A stretch of DNA of 64,000 nt from Faeciplasma sp964650705. GTDB taxonomy: Bacteria > Bacillota > Clostridia > Oscillospirales > Ruminococcaceae. Below, piece after piece: positions 6,397-14,640 of this stretch. How positions within the stretch are numbered: the first letter of the stretch is position 1; the number at the start of each line of letters is the position of its first letter. Both the position numbers and the translations under genes were made by a program. Location of the stretch: NCBI GenBank assembly GCA_964650705.1, contig CAZYUJ010000005.1, positions 48,850 through 112,849 of the forward strand. The letters run 5' to 3'. The notes under the pieces are model-generated. The model did not search any database. It had not been told where the DNA came from and saw only the letters and a list, made by a program, of their open reading frames with translations.

Positions 6397-8533
6397 TGTT
6401 TTCTTCTCCTCTCTGTTTCATTCTTGCAACTCTGTCCAAAATGATCTTCGGAGGATCAACCTTCGGAGCATCAGGGTGCAAGAGCCAAGTTGCCGCACGG
6501 TGTGTTTCGCTTATGTCGAACATCGGAGGCTGCTGCTCAAAGTCGATCTTAAGCGCATATTTGTTTCTGTCTGCGAATGCATCGCCGACAGGGGGATAGA
6601 TCATGTTGGGAGGTGTGCCGGGGATAGCTTCGAGCTTTTCGTTGGTGTCAAGGTCAGGCATCGAAGAAAGCAAAGCCCATGTGTAAGGATGTGCAGGGCT
6701 ATAGAATACATCTTCGCTGGTGCCGTATTCAACGATCTTGCCGGCATACATAACTGCGATCTTATCAGCCATGTTAGCAACAACGCCGAGGTCATGGGTG
6801 ATGAAGATGATGGAGAGCTTGCGCTCTTCCTTGATCTTGTTGATAAGCTCAAGGATCTGTGCCTGGATGGTAACGTCAAGCGCTGTCGTAGGCTCGTCAC
6901 AAATGAGGATGTCAGGGTTAGCAGCCAAAGCGATAGCGATAACTATTCTTTGTCTCATACCGCCCGAGAACTCGAAGGGATACTGTCTGTAACGCTTCTT
7001 AGGTTCGGGGATACCAACTTCCTCCATAAGTCTTATAGCCTTATGCTTAGCCATTGCCTTTGTGACCTTATAAACCGATCCGGAAGCATTCTCCATGAAG
7101 AAGTCAACAAGTGCAACTGTTTCCTTATCATAGTCACGGCTGTTCTTTTCAGCCAAAACAGTCTCGTAACGCTCGATAAGTCTTGTGATAACACGTCTGA
7201 TATCTTCAGCGGCTGAATCAAGGTCAACAAGTGCCAAAGGAATTACGTCCCATTCGGGGGTCTTGCCCTTCTTTACAAGAGCGTCATACTTTTCCTGCTG
7301 CTTAGCGTGAGCCTTCTTTGCGGTCTCGTTGCGAACGATACCGTCAAAGTAAACGTCCATAGCCGCTGCAAGAGAAGTGTCGAAGGTATATGCAACAGAA
7401 TCCTTGTTGATCTCGAGACGGTCGATAGAACCCTTAACGCTTACAACCAATTCCTTTGCAAGTGCTTCGCATTCCTTCTTATCCAAAGGAGACTTCGAGA
7501 AGGTAGCCAAGCTGTTCTTCAAGAGCTCGACGGTTGCTACCTTCTTTGCATTGTGAACATCAGCAGAATGCATGATGCCCATCTTTGCTTCTTCAAGGAA
7601 GGAAAGCATGAAGTTATCGTTGAGATACTTGAGCAAATAATCGTTAAGAGCGTCAACCTCCAAATTGGGCAAAGGCTCATTTGCGAATGTGAGATAATAA
7701 CCCATTCTGAAGAAGTTGGGAGCCTTCTTTTCAAGAGCAGCTTCCAATATCTTTTTGATGTCTTCAAGCATCTTAGCAAGCTTTGCATTATCCTTTTCAG
7801 CAGTGATGGACTTTGCAAGCTCCTTCAAGGTGACAGCATCATTTCCCGAAACAACATAGTCGTTATACGTCTTTTTCGAAAGAGATGCAATGTCTCTTGT
7901 CTTGTCCTTAGCATTCTTCAAAGCGTTCTTTTCGATGAGGAACAAGACGTCGTTTATGATCTCGATAGCTTCTCTTGAGGCTTCGGTAGCTTCGTTATAT
8001 GCCTGTTCGATCTCAACGTGCTTGATCTCGAACTTGTCAAAGTTCTTGCACACAGTCTTGAGCTCGGCGGTCTTTGCGGCGTCGCCGTTTGCAATGGCTT
8101 CGACCATTGACTTTTCCAAAAGTGCCAAATAGGTGTTGAAGGTGTTGCGGCAGGCCTTCTGACGAGCCTTGCCCTTCAAGAGCATAGCCTCGGTAAGCTG
8201 TCTTCCGATACGCATGATCGGGTTCAAGCTGGAAAGCGGATCCTGGAAGATCATCGCGATCTTATCGCCGCGGATCTTATAAAATTCATCCTCCGAAATC
8301 TTGAGAAGGTCCATGCTGTCATAGAGGATCTCGCCGCCCTCGATGATGGAGTTTCCGGCTAAGATACCCAAAATAGCCTTTGAGGTTACCGACTTACCGG
8401 AGCCGGATTCACCGACGATCGCAAGGGTCTCACCCTGCTTAAGGTCGAAGCTGATGCCGCGAACAGCCTGTACCTTACCTGTTACTGTGCGGAAGGATAT
8501 GCGCAAATCTTTAACTTGTAATTTGTTTTCCAT
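6389..8533 (-). CDS. oppD: Oligopeptide ABC transporter ATPase, OppD type, with about 370-residue insertion
   Basis: 714 residues, about twice the normal OppD length. Walker A GESGSGKS (41-48) and Q-loop FQDP (96-99) are followed by a long insertion at roughly 125-495. The fold then resumes with EVGIPEPKKRYRQYPFEFSG, signature SGGMRQR (523-529), Walker B ILICDEPT (542-549) and H-loop THD (579-581). The insert is mostly helical, without intein blocks or nuclease motifs. The C-terminal cysteines usual in OppD (the PGC.FAPRC region) are absent: GDAFADRNKYALKIDFEQQP. It pairs with the OppF-type ATPase. Confidence 0.9.
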   Translation of the reverse strand: MENKLQVKDLRISFRTVTGKVQAVRGISFDLKQGETLAIVGESGSGKSVTSKAILGILAGNSIIEGGEILYDSMDLLKISEDEFYKIRGDKIAMIFQDPLSSLNPIMRIGRQLTEAMLLKGKARQKACRNTFNTYLALLEKSMVEAIANGDAAKTAELKTVCKNFDKFEIKHVEIEQAYNEATEASREAIEIINDVLFLIEKNALKNAKDKTRDIASLSKKTYNDYVVSGNDAVTLKELAKSITAEKDNAKLAKMLEDIKKILEAALEKKAPNFFRMGYYLTFANEPLPNLEVDALNDYLLKYLNDNFMLSFLEEAKMGIMHSADVHNAKKVATVELLKNSLATFSKSPLDKKECEALAKELVVSVKGSIDRLEINKDSVAYTFDTSLAAAMDVYFDGIVRNETAKKAHAKQQEKYDALVKKGKTPEWDVIPLALVDLDSAAEDIRRVITRLIERYETVLAEKNSRDYDKETVALVDFFMENASGSVYKVTKAMAKHKAIRLMEEVGIPEPKKRYRQYPFEFSGGMRQRIVIAIALAANPDILICDEPTTALDVTIQAQILELINKIKEERKLSIIFITHDLGVVANMADKIAVMYAGKIVEYGTSEDVFYSPAHPYTWALLSSMPDLDTNEKLEAIPGTPPNMIYPPVGDAFADRNKYALKIDFEQQPPMFDISETHRAATWLLHPDAPKVDPPKIILDRVARMKQRGEENNG

Positions 8534-8536
8534 ATA

Positions 8537-10072
8537 TTATTCCTCCACACCACGAAGTGACGGGTTGAACGCATCGCGCAAGCCGTTACCGAACAGGTTA
8601 AACGAAATTTCGAGTAATGAAATGAAGAGAGCAGGGAACAAAATGATGTGCGGATGAGACTGCAAATAACCCTGACCCTGTGACAAGAGTGTACCGACAG
8701 AGGTCAACGATGAAGTCTGTAGGTTGATGATTCCGAGGTAGGAAAGTGTGGATTCACTGAAGATTACGCCCGGGATCGAAAGAACCGCACCGGTGATGAT
8801 CGTACCGATAGAGTTGGGGAAGATATGCTTGAACATAAGTCTAGCGTCCTTAGCACCCAATGTGCGGGCTGCAAGGATATATTCCTGACCCTTGAAACGG
8901 TAGAACTGCATTCTTACACGTGATGCCATGCCGACCCATCCCGTCAAAACGAAGGCGAACAGCAGCGATGGCAGCGCACCGACCTTTTCAGCCAAATGCA
9001 ATTTAAAGAGTGTTACAACAACGATAAACGGAACGGATGCCAAAACGTCGGAAATACGTTCCATGATGATGTCAACAGCACCGCCGTAGTAACCTTCGAT
9101 GGAGCCGTAGATAGCACCGATAGTAAGGTTGATAGCGGATACGAAGATAGCCAAGAGGAAGGAAAGTCTTGCACCTGCAGCAAGGCAAGTGAAGATATCC
9201 TGACCGTATGCGTTGGTACCGAAGATGAAGTTAGGCTCATGACCGTTTATATACTGATAGTATTCGTAATAAAGAACTCTTACCTTATAACCGGACTGGT
9301 TCTTTACAGCGTATACATACCATTCGCCGTCCTCACCTGTATCGGATGCAAGACGCATCGAAGAGGTATAGTCGCCGCGCTCCTTATTAGAGCTGGTTAT
9401 ATAGTTAGCAACATAGTTGCCGTCCTTGTCAAGCTTTGCTGCGCCGTCAGAGGTCGCATTTTCGTTCTTGAGCTGATACCAGAAGTTAGCACCGCCGTTA
9501 CCGATAACATAGTTAGTCTTATAGGTTTCGGGGATAGGATACATAACCTGGATCTGGTTCTCGTCCTGATACTGCATCAAAGCAGTGTATTCGTCAGCGG
9601 TAAGGTTGAGGTATACATAGCCGACTTTATTATATGTGTCGACCTTGAAGTTATAAACCTCGTTGCCCTCATTATCGGTGGTGATCTTAACGTCACCGAC
9701 AACGGCATCCATTCCGCTTTCAACACCGATGGCGTTATAATACTCATATCCTGCCTTGGTGTCGCTTCTTGTGGTGGTACCGTCCCAAATGCCTAAGGGA
9801 GCCAAAAGATCAAGCTTGGGCATAACGGTTGCATAGTAACCGTCTCTGGTCTCAACGGTATAGGGAGAGAACATGGGCACGATAACAGCATAGGCTACCA
9901 AGATCAAGATGATGATAGCAGCAGTAACCGAGCTCTTGTTCTTCTTAAAACGCATCCAAGCGTCCTTGAAGTAGCCGATAGGCTTAGTTTCAAGCTTCTT
10001 ATCGTAGATCTTTTCACCGTGGGAAGCAAATTCGAACTTTTCCTTAGGAATATTGTACTGATTATTTGCCAT
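8537..10072 (-). CDS. oppC: Oligopeptide ABC transporter permease, OppC type, with large extracellular domain
   Basis: 511 residues against about 300 for usual OppC. A cytoplasmic N-terminus and the first membrane helix (about 48-70) are followed by an extracellular insertion of some 200 residues (about 75-285). The canonical permease part starts at FIFGTNAYGQDIFTCLAAGA, the OppC FGTD..GRD motif, with Asn and Gln replacing Asp and Arg. The EAA-type loop is visible in YILAARTLGAKDARLMFKHI. The start codon overlaps the OppB-type stop (TAATG). Confidence 0.9.
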   Translation of the reverse strand: MANNQYNIPKEKFEFASHGEKIYDKKLETKPIGYFKDAWMRFKKNKSSVTAAIIILILVAYAVIVPMFSPYTVETRDGYYATVMPKLDLLAPLGIWDGTTTRSDTKAGYEYYNAIGVESGMDAVVGDVKITTDNEGNEVYNFKVDTYNKVGYVYLNLTADEYTALMQYQDENQIQVMYPIPETYKTNYVIGNGGANFWYQLKNENATSDGAAKLDKDGNYVANYITSSNKERGDYTSSMRLASDTGEDGEWYVYAVKNQSGYKVRVLYYEYYQYINGHEPNFIFGTNAYGQDIFTCLAAGARLSFLLAIFVSAINLTIGAIYGSIEGYYGGAVDIIMERISDVLASVPFIVVVTLFKLHLAEKVGALPSLLFAFVLTGWVGMASRVRMQFYRFKGQEYILAARTLGAKDARLMFKHIFPNSIGTIITGAVLSIPGVIFSESTLSYLGIINLQTSSLTSVGTLLSQGQGYLQSHPHIILFPALFISLLEISFNLFGNGLRDAFNPSLRGVEE

Positions 10073-11031
10073 TATTTCTTTGCCCCCATTCTGATTCTAG
10101 GATCGATAAGACCGTAGCTGATATCTATAACTATACCCGAAGCAAGTCCGATAAAGGTATAGAAGAAGGTCAACGCCATGAAGAAGTTATAGTCACGAAG
10201 AGTGATAGATGTGATATAGAGGTTGCCGACACCGGGGATCGAGAAGATCTTTTCGATGATAAGCGAACCGCCGATGATACCGATAAATTCACCGATGATC
10301 ATAGGCAAGATAACTACCATTGCGTTTCTCATAGCGTGACGAGCGATAGCCTGTGCCTTTGTCAAGCCCTTTGTACGAGCCAAAAGCATATAGTCGCCTG
10401 TCAAAACCTCACTCAATTCTGCACGGGTGTAACGGGTCAAGCCGGCGATAACACCGAATCCCAAAGACAAAACTGCGGGAAGCATTGACCAGAACATCTC
10501 AAAGCTGAACAGCGAGGCTTTTTCGCCGGAAAGAATAGTCAACGGGAACCATCCGAACTTGAAGCACAAGAAATACTGTACCAAGAACGCATAAACATAG
10601 GAAGGTACCGAGATAAAGATCATAACAGCAGTAGAAATAACGTGATCCTGCCATTTGTTCTTTTTAAGTGCGGCATAAATACCGAAGATAAGTCCGAGAG
10701 GAATTGCGATAAGGATGGAGTAGAGGTTTACCATAATGGTATAGGGAAGCTTGGACATAAGGATATCCCAAACATCTCGAGCTTCATACATCTGTTCACC
10801 TAAGCCCCAGTCCCACTGTGTGAGAACAGACTTACCGAAGAGGAAGAGCTGAACGATAATGGGTTTGTTATAGCCCATCTGCTCACGCTTCATAAGGATA
10901 AGGTTAACGTCCTTGCCCATTTCTTTGATTGCAGGTAGCGGCAAAAGCTTGATCAGCACGAAACACATCGTCAAAATGATAGACAATGTGAGCAGCATAA
11001 GCAAAATACGTTTTAAAATATACTTAAACAT
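10072..11031 (-). CDS. oppB: Oligopeptide ABC transporter permease, OppB type
   Basis: 319 residues from the ATG at 11031, which has GGAG 6 bp upstream; an ATG four codons earlier lacks a ribosome binding site. Six membrane helices are apparent. The N-terminal FKYILKRILLMLLTL and the conserved loop YMLLARTKGLTKAQAIARHA (EAA motif contacting the ATPase) identify a peptide importer permease of ordinary length. It is separated from the oppA-type gene by a structured 200-bp gap. Confidence 0.9.
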   Translation of the reverse strand: MFKYILKRILLMLLTLSIILTMCFVLIKLLPLPAIKEMGKDVNLILMKREQMGYNKPIIVQLFLFGKSVLTQWDWGLGEQMYEARDVWDILMSKLPYTIMVNLYSILIAIPLGLIFGIYAALKKNKWQDHVISTAVMIFISVPSYVYAFLVQYFLCFKFGWFPLTILSGEKASLFSFEMFWSMLPAVLSLGFGVIAGLTRYTRAELSEVLTGDYMLLARTKGLTKAQAIARHAMRNAMVVILPMIIGEFIGIIGGSLIIEKIFSIPGVGNLYITSITLRDYNFFMALTFFYTFIGLASGIVIDISYGLIDPRIRMGAKK

Positions 11032-11069
11032 TGCATTCTCCATTTCTCATTTTTTGATCGCATAGGTAT

Positions 11070-11151
11070 GCGAAACGAAATAATTCAAACCCAAACGGGT
11101 CTGATATACTAACCAAAATGTGTTGGTTGGGCTCGAATTAGTTCGTTTCGC
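11070..11151 (-). other. Long inverted repeat between oppA and oppB
   Basis: GCGAAACGAAATAATTC at the left pairs with GAATTAGTTCGTTTCGC at the right (one mismatch over 17 bp). The loop contains a second small hairpin, AACCA/TGGTT. On the transcript this folds just upstream of the OppB-type start and just after the terminator-like hairpin at 11155-11203. Possible role: stabilising the downstream message or setting subunit stoichiometry. Confidence 0.6.
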
Positions 11152-11154
11152 AAA

Positions 11155-11203
11155 GGAAAAATCGGGCAGATACGGCTGGAGAAATCCGTACCGTGTCTGC
11201 CCG
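11155..11203 (-). terminator. Attenuating hairpin after oppA
   Basis: On the minus strand, CGGGCAGA-C-ACGG pairs with CCGT-A-TCTGCCCG, followed by ATTTTTCC. Partial termination here would give the binding protein in excess over the permeases, as is common in ABC importers. Confidence 0.75.
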
Positions 11204-11243
11204 AAAAACTATTTCAAGCTAAAATCAGTTTTACGAACTAAAA

Positions 11244-13745
11244 TTAGTAAGAGATAGAGCTCTTAGCTGTTGCCCACTCTTCGTCAGTGTAGTTGTAGGT
11301 AAGGTATCTGAGTCCGCCGTAACCAACGATCTGGAGATAGTCAGTTGTAGCATAGTCAACCTTTCTGGAGAGCAAGGAAGCAGAGTTTCTGTAGTAGAGA
11401 GGCATTGTTACGAAGGTGTTGAGGTAAGTGTATTCGAGCTGAGCGAATATCTCACATCTTTCTGCGTAGGTGTAGTCAGCGAAGTTGCCGAGAGCAGAAG
11501 TGATCGCATCAACGTCGTTGCCGTTTGCCCAAAGAGCCCAATCCTGGAGAGAATCGGTAAGAGTTGTGCCGTTAACGGTGATTTCTACGTTAACTGCAGA
11601 TGTGTCGAAGCCGTATTCCATCTGGTTGCCGGAGCCGTCAGAAGCATCACAGTAGCACTGATAGAGCATGGTGAAAGGAGACATTGCAGCGCCGCCCCAT
11701 GTGGAGAAGATAATGCAAGCATTACCGGAGTACATGGTGTTGTAGTAGTCAGCGTCTTCGGTCATGGTGAGTTCGATCTTGCCTTCGAATGCAGAGCCTG
11801 TAGCAGCAGCCTTAACTGCATCGTTGAAGAAGTTGAACATCTTAACGTAGATTTCGTCAGAAGAGTAAACTCTGAGGTCGAGCTTGATAGCAGAAGTGCC
11901 ATCCCAGAGGCCATCAGCGATAGCCTTGTCAGCAGCGGTCTTCATGAGTTCCTGAGCCTTAGCAAGGTCGTAACCTGTGATAGCATCATAAGCTTCTTCA
12001 AGGTCGCCGTATTCCTTGCCTTCGCCGTATTCGATACCGTAGAGGTCAACGAGAGCCTTCATAGCGAATTCAGAATCTCTGTAAAGTTCGCCGGTGAAGG
12101 GATCGTAGCAGTACATGTAGTTGAGCAAGCCGTAGCCGGGTTCGTGGGAAGCAGTGTATTCTGTGCAGAACTTTTCACGGTCAACTGCCAAGGAGAATGC
12201 TTCTCTGAATTCAGGGATAGTAAGAACTACTGCGTTGTTGCCGAGTTCAACGAGCTTATCGTAGTCAGTGTTGAAGGTGAGCTTAGTGGTGTAGGACTGA
12301 GGAGTGTAAAGAAGTCTGTCGCTGGAAGCGTAGATTTCCATGTCATCAGAGTCCATACCAACGCCGTCGATTTCGCCGTTAAGGAATGCCTGAACAGCAG
12401 TAGCGTGCTCAGCGATTACCTGGCAGGAGATAACGTCAGTCTGATACTGACCTTCGTGCAAGCCGTCAGAGTAACCGAACCAGGTTTCGTTTCTGGTGAA
12501 GGTGAGCTGCTTATCTTCCTGATAGAAGGTGAGGTCGTAAGGACCGAAGCAAGCAGAAGTTTCAACAGATGTGCAGTAAGTGTTGGTTACGGATACAGCA
12601 TCAGCGGAACCGGCTTCAACGATGTTGCCAGCAGCATCGAAGTAAGTCTTGCAAGCTTCATAAAGGTCTTCCTTTACGAGCCAAGTGGAAGAAAGGTTGT
12701 AAGGCATGTAGAATTCAGCTTCAGCAACGGGCTTAGCCAAAACGATAACGATTTCGTAATCGCCGGTCTTGAAGAGACCAACTTCGTCCCAAGTTACAGT
12801 GGGAAGAGAAGAAGCTACGTAGAGGTAGTCGGGAGCATAGGATTCATATGCTGCACCTGCTGCGAAGTACATGTTGTAGATGTCCTGAGCAGTGATCCAA
12901 TCGCCGTCTTCGCCTTCAGCAACTGCGAGGTCGCGGTATGCAACGGTGTCGTCGATTGCAACGTATTCAGGGCATTCGTTGCCGTCAGCATCCAAGCAGC
13001 CTTCGAGACCCCAGAAGCTCCACATAGGAACGTAAAGGGTTGTGCCGTTTGCATAAGCATCAGCAAGGCCGGAACCTACGGTGCCGTAAGAAACCTTACC
13101 GTTGTAGAGGTAAGCTCTAGCGTTTACTACTTCGAAGTCACCAGCATAGAAGGAGTCAGCACGTCTGTTGAGTGCCAAAGGATCCAAGAGCTGCTGCATG
13201 GAGTAGATGTAGGTGTCAGCGTTGATGGGAGTGCCATCAGACCAAGCAACGTTGGGGTTAAGAGCAATCTTCCAAGCCTTTGCTTCTTCGCCTTCAACGA
13301 TACCGTACTGACCAACATAGTCAGCAGTAACGTCTACAGGCATTTCAGCTGCAGCTTCAGGAATGATTGTGTAACCGGAAAGGTCTTCGTTAAGTACGAA
13401 ATCGTAAAGAGCTGTGTTGAGGTAGCCCAATACGTAAGAGTCATCGGAAGTTTCCCACTGATGGGGGTTCCAGTTAAGACCGGTAGTACCGCCGATGTAG
13501 TCGAGGTAAGTATAAGTTGCCTCATCCTTGTAGTCCTTAGAAGCATCGCCGGCATAAACGCCTTCCATGCCTGTAGGTTCTACTACGTCAGGTGTGTCAG
13601 GTGTGTCTTCGTTGGTGTTATCGCCGGAAACAACGGGGTTGTCGTTGTTGGTGTCATCGTTACAGCCAGCGAATACAACAGCACAAGACATAAGCATTGC
13701 AAGTGCCAAAAGCATTGCTAATACTTTTCTTAATGTGTTAGACAT
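11244..13745 (-). CDS. oppA: Oligopeptide-binding lipoprotein, OppA-like, unusually long
   Basis: 833 residues from the ATG at 13745 (GGAGG 8 bp upstream); the open frame extends ten codons further. A lipoprotein signal ends in VFAGC with the lipidated Cys at 28, followed by an Asn/Asp/Thr-rich tether. The body has solute-binding family 5 features such as WKIALNPNVAWSDGTPINAD and FREAFSLAVDREKF. Typical OppA is 540-600 residues, so inserted segments are present. The lobe between has many Tyr/Asp/Glu residues and is acidic. First gene of the operon, with a perfect sigma-A promoter at 13860-13888. Confidence 0.9.
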   Translation of the reverse strand: MSNTLRKVLAMLLALAMLMSCAVVFAGCNDDTNNDNPVVSGDNTNEDTPDTPDVVEPTGMEGVYAGDASKDYKDEATYTYLDYIGGTTGLNWNPHQWETSDDSYVLGYLNTALYDFVLNEDLSGYTIIPEAAAEMPVDVTADYVGQYGIVEGEEAKAWKIALNPNVAWSDGTPINADTYIYSMQQLLDPLALNRRADSFYAGDFEVVNARAYLYNGKVSYGTVGSGLADAYANGTTLYVPMWSFWGLEGCLDADGNECPEYVAIDDTVAYRDLAVAEGEDGDWITAQDIYNMYFAAGAAYESYAPDYLYVASSLPTVTWDEVGLFKTGDYEIVIVLAKPVAEAEFYMPYNLSSTWLVKEDLYEACKTYFDAAGNIVEAGSADAVSVTNTYCTSVETSACFGPYDLTFYQEDKQLTFTRNETWFGYSDGLHEGQYQTDVISCQVIAEHATAVQAFLNGEIDGVGMDSDDMEIYASSDRLLYTPQSYTTKLTFNTDYDKLVELGNNAVVLTIPEFREAFSLAVDREKFCTEYTASHEPGYGLLNYMYCYDPFTGELYRDSEFAMKALVDLYGIEYGEGKEYGDLEEAYDAITGYDLAKAQELMKTAADKAIADGLWDGTSAIKLDLRVYSSDEIYVKMFNFFNDAVKAAATGSAFEGKIELTMTEDADYYNTMYSGNACIIFSTWGGAAMSPFTMLYQCYCDASDGSGNQMEYGFDTSAVNVEITVNGTTLTDSLQDWALWANGNDVDAITSALGNFADYTYAERCEIFAQLEYTYLNTFVTMPLYYRNSASLLSRKVDYATTDYLQIVGYGGLRYLTYNYTDEEWATAKSSISY

Positions 13746-13859
13746 AAAATAATCCTCCATTATCAATTCTTTCACGCGTATCGCGCGGATATTAAAAGAC
13801 AGGCGCTAGAACAGGTCGGCATTCCTGCGCAGACTCCTTGCCATAATAATATTATCTAA

Positions 13860-13888
13860 ATTATAGCGACTTGAGTTCCCTTTGTCAA
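13860..13888 (-). promoter_or_regulatory. Consensus sigma-A promoter of the opp operon
   Basis: TTGACA, 17 bp, TATAAT on the minus strand, followed by a leader of about 107 nt before the oppA-type start. I recognise no riboswitch in the leader. The rest of the gap (13889-14150) is AT-rich and shows only a small hairpin near 14131-14148. Confidence 0.92.
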
Positions 13889-14164
13889 GAGATTTTTTCA
13901 CGCTTTTGTCACAAATTGAAGTTCTCCCTCCCCTAAACTTCATTTTTTATGCAAGTTTTTCTGCCAAAATGCGTATTTCGGTCGTATATTGTGAGTAAAA
14001 ATGCATCATTTCATTCACCGAACTTCATTTCAAGGGAAGATTTTACCGTATTTTTCGTTTTAAAAACCAAAATTTCAGTCAAAATCCTTTTTCCTATTGT
14101 AATTTTCATAGAAATGTGGCAAAATAGCAGTTAGAAAATCTAACGATAGGAGAATTTTCGATAT

Positions 14165-14614
14165 ATGCCTTCTCTTTTTGACCGAATCAAAGCTCTTATA
14201 ATAAAATTATATAATACTCAGGCACTTCGATACATCGCCTCCTCGGGCATCGCATTCATAATCGACTATGTCCTGCTATTAATAATAGAGCGTGCGCTCG
14301 GCGGATTGACCCTTTCGATGGAGATCGCCGCCGTCGCCGCCTGGCTTATCAGCTCACAGGTTAACTTTTGGATAAACCGTGTTTGGGTGTTCGGCTCGAA
14401 AAAGTCGCCTCTTCCCGAGCTCGGCGGATATTACGCTTTGGCGGCGGTCAGCTTCTCGGCCAAGACGTTTGTTTTGCTTGAGCTTATGGTCAGGGTGCTG
14501 ACGATCCCGCTTGCGATCGCAAAGCCGGTCGCAGAGGTTATTATGTTCGCCGTCAACTTTATAATACAAAAAATGCTTATATTCAAAAAGAACGGCAAAA
14601 AAGAAAACCCGTAG
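14165..14614 (+). CDS. GtrA-family membrane protein
   Basis: 149 residues with four predicted membrane helices. The signature LRYIASSGIAFIIDYVLLLI in the first helix and the NFWINRVWVF segment in the middle are characteristic of GtrA/DPMS flippase-type proteins, which take part in translocating lipid-linked sugars during cell-surface glycosylation. No glycosyltransferase gene is adjacent, so the partner is unknown. An AGGAGA site lies about 12 bp before the ATG. Confidence 0.85.
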   Translation: MPSLFDRIKALIIKLYNTQALRYIASSGIAFIIDYVLLLIIERALGGLTLSMEIAAVAAWLISSQVNFWINRVWVFGSKKSPLPELGGYYALAAVSFSAKTFVLLELMVRVLTIPLAIAKPVAEVIMFAVNFIIQKMLIFKKNGKKENP

Positions 14615-14633
14615 GAATCCCTACGGGTTTAAT
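14605..14633. terminator. Bidirectional terminator between gtrA-like and flotillin genes
   Basis: ACCCGTAGG and CCTACGGGT form a 9-bp stem with A- and T-rich flanks. The two convergent genes end on either side. Confidence 0.85.
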
Positions 14634-14640
14634 TATTGTG

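Noticed and set aside
7000..8160. Intein inside the OppD-type ATPase
   Set aside because: No Cys/Ser at the splice junctions, no HN or SNC end motif and no endonuclease motif; the insert is helical and lies in a loop.
12144..13721. 525-codon open frame antisense to oppA
   Set aside because: No ribosome binding site, odd composition (Ser/Val/Cys-rich), and a lipoprotein gene with clear homology on the other strand; it arises from codon bias. The same applies to the long plus-strand frames opposite oppC, oppD and oppF.
13889..14164. Regulatory RNA between oppA and the gtrA-like gene
   Set aside because: The stretch is AT-rich with only one short hairpin; no riboswitch motif recognised.
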